45,567 nt of DNA. Source: Candidatus Methylumidiphilus alinenensis. Lineage in GTDB: Bacteria; Pseudomonadota; Gammaproteobacteria; Methylococcales; Methylococcaceae. Below are positions 1-10,200 of the stretch, piece after piece. Location: NCBI GenBank assembly GCA_003242955.1, contig QJPH01000596.1, positions 1-45,567 of the forward strand, written 5' to 3'. The notes below the pieces were generated by a model. That model was not told the origin of the DNA, did no database searches, and saw only the letters and a list, made by a program, of their open reading frames with translations. The stretch's first letter is position 1; each line of letters starts with the position of its first letter. Made by a program: the position numbers and the translations under genes.

Positions 1-150
1 CAGGTCAGCAAAACGGATTTCTCCGATTTGTTGCGAGCACAGATGACGCTGTTCCAATACCAAAGCCAATACTGGCAAGCCTTGACCCGGACCCAACAAG
101 TGTTGGCTGAATTAACCGCCTTGGTCGGCGAGGAGGTTGGTCATGACTAG
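1..150 (+). CDS. Outer-membrane efflux protein, C-terminal end (partial)
   Basis: An open frame enters from the left edge and ends with TAG at 148-150. It encodes the last 49 residues, from QVSKTDFSDLL to the terminal VGEEVGHD. The heptad-like helix with a TLFQYQSQYWQAL segment fits the C-terminal coiled-coil hairpin of TolC/CusC-type outer-membrane factors. Its position directly upstream of the CusB-like adaptor, overlapping it by 8 bases, supports the outer-membrane component of the same tripartite metal efflux pump. Only the tail is visible, so the family call rests mainly on context. Confidence 0.7.
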   Translation, partial: QVSKTDFSDLLRAQMTLFQYQSQYWQALTRTQQVLAELTALVGEEVGHD

Positions 151-1594
151 GCAAACCACTTTCCTTCTAGTCCTTGTCCTTGGATTTGGCATAGGGATCG
201 GATTATGGCTTTCCCCTAAGCCAATCCAACAGGCAGGCATCCAAAACCAGAACGGGGAAAGGAAACCGCTGTATTTTCGCCATCCCATGAACCCGAAGGT
301 GACTTCGCCGACACCGGCCAAAGACGAGATGGGGATGGATTATGTGCCGGTTTATGCGGAAGACCAGTCCCCCGCTTCCCCAGTGAATAAAGGCCGGATT
401 TTATATTATCGCCATCCGATGGGCGCGGCGGACACCTCGACCGTCCCCAAAAAGGACGAGATGGGGATGGATTACCTGCCCGTCTATGAAAGCGAAGTAT
501 CCAATCAAAGGCAAGTCAGCATCAGCCCGGAAAAAATCCAGAAACTGGGGGTCAAGACCGAAACAGCGGGACTCCGCAAACTGGCTAACACTATCCGCGC
601 ACTCGGCAGCATTCAAGTCGATGAGCGACGCGTCCATGTCGTGACGGCAAAGTTCGAGGGCTGGGTTCAGCGGCTTTATGTCAATGTAACAGGGCAGACA
701 GTAAGGCGGGGCCAACCGCTGCTGGAGATTTACAGCCCGGAGTTGATTACCGCCCAACAGGAATATCTCATCGCCCGCGAGGGCGAGCAATTGCTCAGTG
801 CAAGCAGTTCGCAGGCAAAAGCCACGGCAAAGCAATTATCACAGAACGCATTGCAACGTCTGCGCTTTTGGGACATAGCGCCCGCCCAACTGCAATACCT
901 GCAAAACGAAGGCGGCGCACTGGACACCCTGCCATTGCTTTCGCCAGTGGATGGGGTGGTGTTGGAAAAGCCCGTTGTAGAGGGGATGCGCTTCATGCCA
1001 GGGGAAATGTTATTCCGCATTGCCGACTTAGGGCAAGTTTGGCTGGTGGTCGATATCTATGAGCAGGATTTGGATTGGATCAAGTCAGGCCAGACTGTCT
1101 CGGTCCGTATCAACGCCTATCCCAACAGGGCTTTTAATGGGCATATCAGTTTCATTTATCCGACCATGGCCTCAGAAACCCGGACGGCCAAGGTGCGCAT
1201 CGAATTGCCCAACACACTTGGTCTTTTGAAGCCGGGCATTTACGGCAGTGTCGCCATTACGTCGGGTGACGGGCAAGCCGAGCGGCTGACAGTTTCGGAT
1301 TCGGCGGCTCTCGACAGCGGAACCCGGCAAATCGTGTTGGTACGCTTGGATGAAGGACACTTCGAGCCGCGTGTGGTGAAGCTAGGGCGCAAGACCGATG
1401 GCTATGTCGAGGTGTTGGAGGGTGTCGCCAACGGGGAAAGCGTGGTAACCAGCGCCAACTTCTTGATTGATGCAGAAAGCAATCTCAAAGGCGCGTTGGA
1501 TGCGCTTGAATCGCCAACAACACAGGGCAATAAATCCAGCGGGGAAGCGCTACGAGAGGGGAAGCCGCCACAGCATCAACACGGGGGGCAATAA
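143..1594 (+). CDS. cusB: CusB-like periplasmic adaptor of heavy-metal RND efflux pump with two metal-binding domains
   Basis: Membrane-fusion (adaptor) subunit linking the inner-membrane RND pump to the outer-membrane channel, probably for Cu(I)/Ag(I) export. ATG 143 is chosen over the in-frame TTG at 137 because GAGGAGG lies just upstream. The 483-residue product starts with an uncleaved signal-anchor-like segment (residues 7-23). Two consecutive heavy-metal-binding domains follow, at about residues 43-71 and 87-115, each with an RHPM motif and a DEMGMDY(V/L)PVY motif. The barrel-sandwich/lipoyl region begins near FEGWVQRLYVNVTGQTV, followed by a hairpin and beta-barrel. The C-terminus ends in a His-rich QHQH tail. 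Two copies of the metal domain are more than the usual single one. The gene is translationally coupled to its neighbours. Confidence 0.9.
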   Translation: MTRQTTFLLVLVLGFGIGIGLWLSPKPIQQAGIQNQNGERKPLYFRHPMNPKVTSPTPAKDEMGMDYVPVYAEDQSPASPVNKGRILYYRHPMGAADTSTVPKKDEMGMDYLPVYESEVSNQRQVSISPEKIQKLGVKTETAGLRKLANTIRALGSIQVDERRVHVVTAKFEGWVQRLYVNVTGQTVRRGQPLLEIYSPELITAQQEYLIAREGEQLLSASSSQAKATAKQLSQNALQRLRFWDIAPAQLQYLQNEGGALDTLPLLSPVDGVVLEKPVVEGMRFMPGEMLFRIADLGQVWLVVDIYEQDLDWIKSGQTVSVRINAYPNRAFNGHISFIYPTMASETRTAKVRIELPNTLGLLKPGIYGSVAITSGDGQAERLTVSDSAALDSGTRQIVLVRLDEGHFEPRVVKLGRKTDGYVEVLEGVANGESVVTSANFLIDAESNLKGALDALESPTTQGNKSSGEALREGKPPQHQHGGQ

Positions 1595-1596
1595 TC

Positions 1597-4500
1597 ATGC
1601 TGGAACGTATCATTGCATGGTCGTTGCGGAATGTGTTTCTGGTTTTGTTGATGACACTGTCCATTATTGGCGGCGGCATCTTCGCATTATTGAAAATGCC
1701 GATGGACGCGCTGCCGGATTTGTCCGACGTCCAAGTCATCGTCTACACCGAATATCCAGGACAAGCCCCGCAGGTGGTGGAGGATCAGGTCACTTATCCC
1801 CTGACGACGGCTATGTTGAGTGTGCCGCGATCCAAGGTGGTACGGGGGTTCTCTTTCTTTGGCGCGTCTTTCGTCTATGTGATTTTCGAGGACGGCACTG
1901 ACATTTACTGGGCGCGTTCGCGTGTGTTGGAATACCTCAACTTTGCGTCGGGCCGCTTGCCGCGTGGTGTGAGTCCGCAACTGGGGCCGGATGCCACGGG
2001 CGTGGGTTGGGTGTACCAATACGCGATACTCGGGCGTGATTTTTCTCTGGCCGAACTGCGCACTTTGCAAGACTGGTTCATCCGTTATCAATTGACCAAG
2101 GCCCAAGGCGTGGCCGAGGTTGCCAGCATCGGCGGTTTTGTCCAGCAGTACCAGATGACGATTGACCCCCATAAGCTGCAAGCCTACGGCGTTACCCTGA
2201 AAACCCTGACGGAAACCCTGCGCAACGGCAACCGCGATGTGGGCGGGCGAGTTGTCGAGTTGGCGGAAACTGAATACATGGTGCGTGGCCGGGGTTACCT
2301 GCGCGGCAAGTCCGATTTGGAGCGATTGGTGCTAAAAGCCGAGAAGGGCATACCGGTTTTGGTGCGGGATGTGGCCCGTGTCGAACTGGTTCCCGACGAA
2401 CGTAGGGGCATCACGGAATTGAATGGCGACGGCGAGGCCGTGTCGGGCATAGCCATTGCCCGCTATGGGCAAAATGCGTTGGATGTCATCCGTAACATCA
2501 AGTCCCGGCTGGCTGAAATCACCCCCGGTTTACCGTCCGGTGTGCAAATCCAAGCCGTGTATGACCGTTCCGAGTTGATTCATCGTGCCATAGACAATTT
2601 GAGCCACACTCTATTGGAGGAAAGTGCCGTGGTCGCAGTGGTCTGTGCAATTTTCCTATTGCATCTGCGCAGTGCCTTGGTGGCGATTATCATGTTGCCG
2701 GTGGGGGTGTTGATTGCTTTCATCGTCATGAACATTTTGGGGATGAATTCCAACATCATGAGTTTGGGCGGTATCGCCATCGCCATCGGCGCGATGGTGG
2801 ATGCCGCCATTGTGATGATCGAAAATGCCCACAAGCATTTGGAACGTGATGCGGGGAAACTTCCAAGATTTGACATTATACTGAATGCCTGCAGGGAAGT
2901 CGGCCCGCCTTTGTTCTTCAGCCTACTCATCATCACCGTCTCCTTTCTGCCAGTGTTCACGCTGGAAGCGCAGGAAGGCAGGCTATTCCAGCCCTTGGCT
3001 TACACCAAAACCTTTGCCATGGCGGGTGCGGCGGTGTTGTCGTTGACGCTGGTTCCGGTGTTGATGTTGTTGTTTGTACGCGGAAAGATACTGCCCGAGC
3101 AGAAAAACCCCATCAATAGGCTATTGCTGTGGTTCTACCGACCCGTCATTGCCTGGGTCATGCGCTGGAAGAAGCTTACCTTGGCACTGGCAGTACTGGC
3201 ATTTGGGTTGACTCGGTATCCCGCGTCCCGCTTGGGCGGCGAATTCATGCCCACCCTCAACGAGGGTACTTTGTTATTCATGCCGCTGACTCTGCCGGGG
3301 TTGTCGGTAACCAAGGCCGCCGAGTTGCTGCAAACCCAGGATCGCATCATCAAGCAGTTTCCCGAGGTGGAGTCGGTGTTCGGCAAGGCCGGCCGCGCCC
3401 TGACCGCGACCGACCCTGCCCCCTTGGAAATGTCGGAAACCATCGTCAACCTCAAACCAGAATCGGCTTGGCGACCGGGGATGACGGTTGACAAACTGAT
3501 TGCCGAAATGGACCTGGCCCTGCAAATCCCTGGAGTCAGCAACGCCTGGACCATGCCGATCAAGAATCGCATCGACATGCTGGCGACCGGGATACGCACC
3601 CCGATAGGCATCAAACTGTTCGGCAAGGATTTGAATGAAATTGAACGAATTGCTCAGAAAATCGAGCAAGCCGTCAAGACTGTACCCGGCACGACCAGTG
3701 CCTATGCCGAACGCATCACCGGCGGTTATTATCTGAATATCGATCCAGATTATGATGCCCTCGCCCGTTATGGCCTGCCAGTGAGCGATGTGCAGGAACT
3801 CATTTCCACTGCCATCGGTGGGGAGACCGTGACCACCATGGTCGAGGGGCGTGAACGGTTCGGCGTGATCGTGCGCTACCCCCGCGAACTCCGTGGCGAT
3901 CCGCAAGCGATTGGGTCGCATGTGCTTGTGCCAACGCCGGGAGGGGCGATGATTCCGCTTGGTCAGTTGGCACACATCTCCTTAAGCAAAGGCCCACCGG
4001 GCATACGCACGGAAAATGCCATGCTATCCGCTTATATCTTTGTAGATATGCGCGGACGTGACATCGCTGGATATGTGGCGGATGCGAAACAGGCGGTGGA
4101 GAGGGAAGTAAAAATCCCTTCCGGTTATTTCATCACTTGGAGCGGTCAATTTGAATATATGGAACGGGCGATACAACGCTTGGAATTGGTCGTCCCCTTA
4201 ACGATGTCCATCATTTTTATCTTATTATATATCAACTTCGGGCGCTTGGCAGAATCGCTGATTGTCATGCTGTCCGTGCCTTTCGCGCTGATCGGCGGCA
4301 TCTGGCTGCTTTGGCTATTGGATTACAACGTCAGCATCGCCGTCGGAGTCGGCTTCATCGCGCTGGCCGGGGTGGCCGCCGAAACCGGCGTGGTGATGTT
4401 GATTTATCTGGATCATGCCTACCAAGAACAGTTGGGACGCTGCCGCCTGGAGGAAAGGCCATTCACCACAAACGACCTTTATTCAGCTTTGATGGTAGGC

Positions 4501-4719
4501 GCGGCAGAGCGTTTGCGCCCGAAGATGATGACCGTGGCGGCGATCATGGCTGGATTATTACCCATCATGTGGAGTAACGGCAGGGGTTCGGAAGTCATGC
4601 GCCGCATCGCCGCACCAATGGTGGGTGGCATGATTTCGTCCACACTGTTGACGCTGATCGTGATTCCGGCGATTTATGCCTTGGTCAAGGGGCATTCGCT
4701 AAAAACAAAGTCATCGTGA
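1597..4719 (+). CDS. cusA: CusA/CzcA-type heavy-metal efflux RND transporter
   Basis: Inner-membrane proton-driven pump of 1040 residues, the normal length for the HME-RND family. It starts with a first membrane helix (SLRNVFLVLLMTLSI) and carries the family signature GAMVDAAIVMIENAHKHLE in TM4, with the acidic residue used for proton relay. The two large periplasmic loops and the second set of helices are intact up to IPAIYALVKGHSL. The start ATG lies two bases after the adaptor stop codon, so the two are co-translated. The signature matches the monovalent (Cus) branch better than the Czc branch, but substrate choice between Cu/Ag and Zn/Co/Cd is inferred, not shown. The gene ends the operon: the next gene is on the opposite strand. 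Confidence 0.92.
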   Translation: MLERIIAWSLRNVFLVLLMTLSIIGGGIFALLKMPMDALPDLSDVQVIVYTEYPGQAPQVVEDQVTYPLTTAMLSVPRSKVVRGFSFFGASFVYVIFEDGTDIYWARSRVLEYLNFASGRLPRGVSPQLGPDATGVGWVYQYAILGRDFSLAELRTLQDWFIRYQLTKAQGVAEVASIGGFVQQYQMTIDPHKLQAYGVTLKTLTETLRNGNRDVGGRVVELAETEYMVRGRGYLRGKSDLERLVLKAEKGIPVLVRDVARVELVPDERRGITELNGDGEAVSGIAIARYGQNALDVIRNIKSRLAEITPGLPSGVQIQAVYDRSELIHRAIDNLSHTLLEESAVVAVVCAIFLLHLRSALVAIIMLPVGVLIAFIVMNILGMNSNIMSLGGIAIAIGAMVDAAIVMIENAHKHLERDAGKLPRFDIILNACREVGPPLFFSLLIITVSFLPVFTLEAQEGRLFQPLAYTKTFAMAGAAVLSLTLVPVLMLLFVRGKILPEQKNPINRLLLWFYRPVIAWVMRWKKLTLALAVLAFGLTRYPASRLGGEFMPTLNEGTLLFMPLTLPGLSVTKAAELLQTQDRIIKQFPEVESVFGKAGRALTATDPAPLEMSETIVNLKPESAWRPGMTVDKLIAEMDLALQIPGVSNAWTMPIKNRIDMLATGIRTPIGIKLFGKDLNEIERIAQKIEQAVKTVPGTTSAYAERITGGYYLNIDPDYDALARYGLPVSDVQELISTAIGGETVTTMVEGRERFGVIVRYPRELRGDPQAIGSHVLVPTPGGAMIPLGQLAHISLSKGPPGIRTENAMLSAYIFVDMRGRDIAGYVADAKQAVEREVKIPSGYFITWSGQFEYMERAIQRLELVVPLTMSIIFILLYINFGRLAESLIVMLSVPFALIGGIWLLWLLDYNVSIAVGVGFIALAGVAAETGVVMLIYLDHAYQEQLGRCRLEERPFTTNDLYSALMVGAAERLRPKMMTVAAIMAGLLPIMWSNGRGSEVMRRIAAPMVGGMISSTLLTLIVIPAIYALVKGHSLKTKSS

Positions 4720-4773
4720 GGATTAACGTCAGAAAATAGGCAGACTTCATTGCGGTTCGGCTCCAGAACACAC

Positions 4774-5760
4774 TCAAGACGACGGGGCTAACAAGTCGTT
4801 GCCCCCGGCAATGGCTTGGTCGATCAGCGCGACCACGTCAGGCGTAAGTTTAGGCAGCACCTCAAGCACCCCCAAATTGCCCTTCAATTGCGCCACCTTG
4901 GTCGCGCCGGTAATTACGGCGGAGACATGGGGATTCAGCAGCACCCAGGCCAGCGACAATTGGGCCAGGCTGACTTGGAGTCCGTCAGCCACGGCGGACA
5001 GATGCTCAATGGCTTCGCGTTTGGCGGTGTCGGCAATCCGCTCTTTCAAACGGCCAAACGTGGACCGTGCGGCGCGGCTGTCCTCGGGAATGCCATCGCG
5101 GTACTTGCCGGACAACAGGCCCGCCGATAAAGGCCCCCAAGTGGTAAGGCCAAGCCCTTGATCCTGATACAGTCTTGCATATTCCCGTTCCACCCGCTGC
5201 CGCGTGAACAGGTTGTACTGGGGCTGTTCCACCACAGGCTTATGCAAGTGGTGACGCTCGGCGATCTGCCAGGCGGCACGGATTTCCTCCGCACTCCATT
5301 CCGAAGTACCCCAATACAAAGCCTTGCCCCGGTTGATGATGTCGTGAAACGCCCAAACCGTTTCTTCAATCGGTGTTTCCGGGTCGGGACGGTGGGCATA
5401 AACCAAATCCACATAATCAAGTCCCAGGCGCTGCAAGGAACCGTCGATGGCACCGAGCAAGTATTTGCGGTTAAGCGTCCGGCCTTGGTTGGGTCCGTCG
5501 GCCAAACCCCGGAAGAATTTGGTGGAAACGACAAAACTGCCCCGCTCCCAACCCAATTCTTTGATCGCGTCGCCTAAGATCTGCTCGGCCTTGCCCTTGG
5601 AATAGCTTTGGGCGCTATCGAAAAAGTTGATGCCATGATCTTTGGCGACAGCCAGCAGTTCGCGGGCGCTGGCCGGGTCGAGTGGATTGCCAAATGTCAT
5701 CGTGCCGTATGACAATTCACTCACTTTCAGGCCAGACCGGCCCAATCTGCGGTATCCCAT
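4774..5760 (-). CDS. Aldo/keto reductase, potassium-channel beta-subunit-like
   Basis: NADPH-dependent oxidoreductase of 328 residues with a complete (beta/alpha)8 AKR fold. It opens with MGYRRLGRSGLKVSELSYGTM. The catalytic tetrad positions are visible: Asp and Tyr in NFFDSAQSYSKGKAE, Lys in VVSTKF and His in VYAHRPDPETPIEE. The GTSEWSAEEI block and the AVITGATKVAQLKGNL cofactor region are typical of the Kv-beta-like AKR subgroup. The physiological substrate is unknown. The gene converges on cusA and lies 153 bases downstream of the next minus-strand gene, so a shared transcript is possible. A role in tailoring the nearby polyketide cannot be excluded but nothing in the sequence demands it. 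Confidence 0.88.
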   Translation of the reverse strand: MGYRRLGRSGLKVSELSYGTMTFGNPLDPASARELLAVAKDHGINFFDSAQSYSKGKAEQILGDAIKELGWERGSFVVSTKFFRGLADGPNQGRTLNRKYLLGAIDGSLQRLGLDYVDLVYAHRPDPETPIEETVWAFHDIINRGKALYWGTSEWSAEEIRAAWQIAERHHLHKPVVEQPQYNLFTRQRVEREYARLYQDQGLGLTTWGPLSAGLLSGKYRDGIPEDSRAARSTFGRLKERIADTAKREAIEHLSAVADGLQVSLAQLSLAWVLLNPHVSAVITGATKVAQLKGNLGVLEVLPKLTPDVVALIDQAIAGGNDLLAPSS

Positions 5761-5913
5761 GGTGTGTCCTCATTTAGATGTTATGGTTTAAGGTTTTTCC
5801 GGCGATAGAAACCATGTCCAAAGCGGCTTAGGCACGTCTCACCCTACGCCGGGTTCGCGGCGTGTCCCGCCTCCAGCGGCTCTGGCATTAAATGCCAAGG
5901 CCGTCGCGCATCG

Positions 5914-6798
5914 TCAGACCCCAAACCGCTTGAACCATGACTGCAAGCGTCGCCAGCCGTCTTCGGCCACCTCTTGGCGGTAACTTGGCCGGTAGTCCGC
6001 AAAGAAGGCGTGCGGGGCTTCCGGGTAGATGTGGATCTCAGCGTTGCCGCCAGCCGCTTGAATGGCGCTGCGCAATTCCTCCACCGACTCGACAGGAATG
6101 CCCTGGTCTTTCCCTCCGTACAAGCCCAGCACAGGGGCTTTCAATTCCGCCGCTAGATCCACTGGCTGTCTGGGATTGAGTTCGTTGGTCGGGCCTTTGA
6201 CCCTGCCGTACCAAGCCACTCCGGCCTTGAGCTTGGCTTGGTGGGCGGCATACAGCCAGACGATGCGACCGCCCCAGCAAAAACCGGTGATGCCCAGCCG
6301 GTCGGCATCACCGCCGTTCGAGGCGACCCAGGCGAGGCAGGCATCCAAGTCGGCCAGAACCTGCTTGTCAGCCACTTTGGAGATGACTTTTTCGCGGATA
6401 TCGTCGATGCTCGCCAGCGTGGATACATCACCTTGACGGAAATAAAGTTCTGGCGCGATGGCGAGATAGCCCAGTTTCGCAAGGCGGCGCGTGATGTCTT
6501 TGATATGTTCATGCACACCAAAAATCTCCTGCACGACCAACAGGGTCGGAAATGGTCCACTGCCTTTGGGCTTGGCGCGGTAGGCGGGAAGTGACCCGTC
6601 AGCGACCGGGATCAGCACCGCACCGGCCTCCAGTCCTTCTGTGTCAGTGCTGATGAGGGTTTCGGAACGGACCGGACGGACGGCCAACGCAAATCCGGTG
6701 GCCAGGAGCGTAGTCAAAAAATCGCGGCGGCCATTGGCTTGGGCTTCCGCTTTGGCGTGTTCGTTTACGGTTATCGCAGTCATGGCTGGTTTCATCAT
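5914..6798 (-). CDS. Dienelactone hydrolase family protein with Tat-type leader
   Basis: Alpha/beta hydrolase of 294 residues. The nucleophile is Cys in [11 protein letters not shown], the acid is Asp in [10 protein letters not shown] and the His is in [11 protein letters not shown], which is the Cys-Asp-His triad of dienelactone hydrolases. The N-terminal region has a twin-arginine motif (GRRDFL) followed by a hydrophobic stretch ([12 protein letters not shown]), so export by the Tat system is likely. Many family members of this type are generic carboxylesterases or stress-related hydrolases rather than chloroaromatic enzymes; the substrate is unknown here. The start at 6798 is the first of several possible Met codons (MMKPAM). 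The gene is divergent from the PKS, with a 465-base gap between them. Confidence 0.85.
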   Translation of the reverse strand: MMKPAMTAITVNEHAKAEAQANGRRDFLTTLLATGFALAVRPVRSETLISTDTEGLEAGAVLIPVADGSLPAYRAKPKGSGPFPTLLVVQEIFGVHEHIKDITRRLAKLGYLAIAPELYFRQGDVSTLASIDDIREKVISKVADKQVLADLDACLAWVASNGGDADRLGITGFCWGGRIVWLYAAHQAKLKAGVAWYGRVKGPTNELNPRQPVDLAAELKAPVLGLYGGKDQGIPVESVEELRSAIQAAGGNAEIHIYPEAPHAFFADYRPSYRQEVAEDGWRRLQSWFKRFGV

Positions 6799-7179
6799 CG
6801 GTGCGAGTCATTGGGGTAATCAATCTAGCAGTTTCCATGCCAGTGTGACTGCCGACCGGTGGCGGCATTCCTAGGCTTTCGCGATGTTGGACGGAAAACA
6901 GGTTTGCGTAGCGATTGTTGACCTCCAAGCACTCGTCAACGGAAGTAAAAATTAGAAAGAAACGAGGTGATATGGGTTAATTTGCACAAACAGACGTAAA
7001 CTCTCACAGGATTTCGTCGCGTGAAAACTCTGCTTATGGATAAATTCACGGTGGAAATAGATGTAGAAAGCTGGTAATTTTGGACATTGATTAATAATGG
7101 TGAGATTTACACTTCCGCTGATCGTCCGCTTTGCTGGATTACCGGTTATCTCTAAACCTAAATCCGGCAGCTAGAATGA

Positions 7180-7206
7180 TTGTAGGTGCGAATTAATTCG
7201 TATAAT
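7180..7206 (+). promoter_or_regulatory. Possible promoter in the palindrome loop
   Basis: A perfect TATAAT lies at 7201-7206, in the loop of the palindrome and 57 bases before the PKS start codon. The best -35 candidate, TTGTAG at 7180, has only a TTG match and a short 15-base spacer. It is therefore a weak, sequence-only prediction. Confidence 0.25.
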
Positions 7207-7240
7207 CAATGCTTTGTGTGCGAATGAATTCGCACCTACA
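7181..7240. repeat. 60-bp REP/MITE-like palindrome upstream of the PKS
   Basis: The left arm TGTAGGTGCGAATTAATTCG (7181-7200) and right arm 7221-7240 are inverted repeats with one mismatch in 20 bases and a 20-base loop. The right arm by itself also contains the smaller dyad GTGCGAAT/ATTCGCAC. This form resembles REP-type elements moved by RAYT-like enzymes, though no transposase is present here. Confidence 0.75.
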
Positions 7241-7263
7241 GATATTTTGAACGTTAGAAGAAT

Positions 7264-10200
7264 ATGAGCCTCTCAAAAGCAGCCATTTTAGAACAAGTGA
7301 GAAACCGGCAAATCAGCCCGGAAGCCGGCCTTAAGCTTTTCCGTGAGTTGGAGCAGGCCCCGTTGCCCGTCGCCGAGCCGGTTTCCCCGCTCCAAGCCGC
7401 CAGCGAACCTGTGGCAAACAGACAGGCATCGGCGGATATTGCCGTGATCGGCCTGTCGGGGCAGATGCCGGGTGCGCAAAACTGGCAGCAGATGTGGACT
7501 TTGTTGAGCGAGGGGCGGGATGCCGTGGGTGAGGTTCCTTGGTCACGGTGGAACGCGGCAAGGCAGGCGGAAGGGACGGAAAGCCGCAAGCGCTGGGGGG
7601 CTTTTCTGGAGGACATTGACTGCTTCGACCCGCTGTTTTTTGAAATCTCGCCGAAAGAAGCCGAACAAATGGACCCGCAGCAGCGCCTGCTATTGCAGGA
7701 AAGCTGGAAGGCGTTTGAAGATGCCGGCTATCCGGCGGAGGCGCTCAGCGAAAAATCCTGTTGCGTGTTCATCGGTTGCACCCAAGGCGATTATCTGAGC
7801 GAAACCGGCAACCGGGAGATCAACCCCCATTCTCTGACGGGCCGCAGCGTGTCGGCGATGGCCGCCCGCATTTCATATTTTTTCAATTTGCGCGGCCCCA
7901 GTGTGACGGTGAATACCGCCTGCTCTTCGTCCTTGGCCGCTTTGGTGATGGCTTGTGAACGATTGCGCGATGGCGGCTCCGAACTGGGCTTAGTGGGCGG
8001 TATTTCGCTGATGAGCACGGCGACGGCGCATACCACCATGGACGAAGTGGGCATGATTTCCCCCGAGGGCAAATGCCGCACCTTCGACCAAGATGCGCAG
8101 GGGATCGTCCCCGGCGAAGCCGTCGGCGTGGTCGTGCTAAAGCGGCTGGCGGATGCCCTGCGCGACGGCGACCCGATTTACGGCGTCATTCGCGGCTATG
8201 GCATTAACCATGACGGCAAAACCAACGGCTTAACCGCGCCCAGCGGCCCGGCGCAGACGGCTTTGCTGCTGGACATTTACCGGCATTTCCAGCTTGACCC
8301 GAACACGCTTGGTTATATCGAAGCGCACGGCACGGGGACCAAGCTGGGCGACCCGATTGAAGTTCACGCGTTGACGGATGCCTTCGCCCATTATGGGGTG
8401 GATAAACGCCAATGCGCCATCGGCTCGATCAAAACCAATATCGGGCATACGCTGGAAGCCTCCGGGTTGATGGGTTTGTTCAAGGTGCTGCTGTGCCTGG
8501 GGCGGCAAAAATTGGTTCCTTCCTTGCATTTCAACACGCCTAACGAGCATATCGCGTTCGCCGACAGCCCATTTTACGTCAACACGCAATTGCGCGACTG
8601 GCCACGCCTAGACGGCCAGCCATTGCGGGCCGGGGTCAGCTCATTTGGCATGAGCGGAACCAACGCCCATGTGGTGGTTGAAGAGCCGCCGTGCACCGCT
8701 GCCGCTTCCGCAGGCGGCAGGCCGCCCCATTATCTGTTTGTGCTGTCGGCAAAAACGCCAGAAGCCTTGGCCTTGCGCGTGGCAGGTATATGGCAATGGC
8801 TGGACGAACATCAATTCGACCCGTCTTTTTCGCTGGCCGATGTCGCCTATACCCTGCAAGTAGGCAGAAGCCATTTCGCCTATCGTGCAGCCATCGTAGC
8901 GCACGATGTCGAAGCATTGCAGGCACGGCTATTGGTGTTGCAAACCCATGTCGCCAACACAACCGAACTAGCCCACCAGCCGGAGACGGCGCTTGGGGCG
9001 GAAAGGAAACTGGCCGAAAGCCGTTTGCGCAGCCTGGCCCAGGCAAGGCCCGATGAAGCCGAACTGATTTTCAATGCCTTGGCGGATTTCTACCGCCAAG
9101 GCGTGCCGTTGGACTGGGGTCTTTTATACCCGGCGGGCAGGCCGAGGCGCATCGCCGCCCTGCCCTGCTACCCGTTTGCCAAGCAGCGGTACTGGCTCCA
9201 TGCCGCAGCAAGCTCCGACCGCCCGACGTTCAGCCGGGCACTAGGCAAGCATCCGCTACTCCACGAAAATACCTCGGACTTGTCCGGGCAGCGCTACACC
9301 GCCTACTTGACCGGCGATGAGTTTTTTCTGGCCGACCATCTCGTGCGCATGGATGGGCAGGGGCTGCGCAAAATCTTGCCTGGCGTGGTTTACTTGGAAA
9401 TGGCGAGGGCGGCAGCGCTGGCCGCAACCGGGCATGACACGGGCATCGATACCGCAATACGGTTCACCGACATTGCCTGGATTCAGCCCCTCTATGTCGA
9501 TCAAGCCCAGCAAGTCCATATTCGAATAGCCGGGGTCGAAGACAACGGACTGCACTATCAAATTTACACAGAATCCCTAAACCCTGTTGCAAACCAAGCC
9601 CCAGTCGCCGTTGTCCATGCCGAGGGAAGGGCGGAAATACTGGGTGCTGTCCCGGTGCAGCCACCGCTGCTGGACATTGCGCAACTGCGGCAACAAACCC
9701 CGCGTGAACTCGGCGCTGAAGCCTGCTATCAACGCATACGCTCAGCCGGTGTTCAGCATGGCGAGTGCTTGCAGGGCATTCAATATGTGGCACTGGGCGA
9801 GGGGCAAGCGCTTGCCAGCTTGTCCCTGCCGGCGGCAATGGATAGCCAGCGCCAAGCCTACGGCCTGCACCCAACGCTATTAGATGCCGCCGTACAGTCC
9901 GCCATCGGCCTAATTCTGGACGCAACGCCGGATAAGGCACAACCCAGCCTGCCGTTTGCGCTGGAACAACTGGACATTCTGGGCGGGTGCGAGGACGAAA
10001 TGCTCGCATGGCTGCGCTACGCTCCGGGCGGCTCGCCAGCCGACACCGTGCAAAAACTGGACATAGACCTGTGCGACCGGCAAGGCCATGTCCGGGTCAG
10101 GATGGCGGGCTTGTCGTCGCGGGCGCGGGGCGCGGAAAAGCCGGCCGCAGTACCGCAGGCTGCTTTTAACGGCGAAGCGGCCCAAACCATTCCACTCCAT

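Larger units (their letters stand above)
6799..7263. other. Intergenic region between the divergent hydrolase and PKS genes
   Basis: No convincing gene is seen here. The region must hold the start signals for the minus-strand hydrolase and the plus-strand PKS. It is more AT-rich than the flanking genes from about 6935 onward and contains the palindromic element described separately at 7181-7240, close to the PKS start. I see no riboswitch or regulator-binding dyad other than that palindrome. Confidence 0.5.

Noticed and set aside
401-1360. Several long reverse-strand frames inside cusB and in the PKS genes (up to 315 residues)
   Set aside because: They are shadows of high-GC coding frames; no ribosome sites, no domain motifs, and the plus-strand proteins are convincingly conserved.
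5840-5913. Short dyad GGCATT/AATGCC after the hydrolase gene as a terminator
   Set aside because: The stem is only 6 bp with a one-base loop and no T-tract follows; it is too weak to call.
8690-9230. Possible AT domain after KS1
   Set aside because: No GHSxG or other acyltransferase motif is present; the region matches the post-KS linker of AT-less modules.
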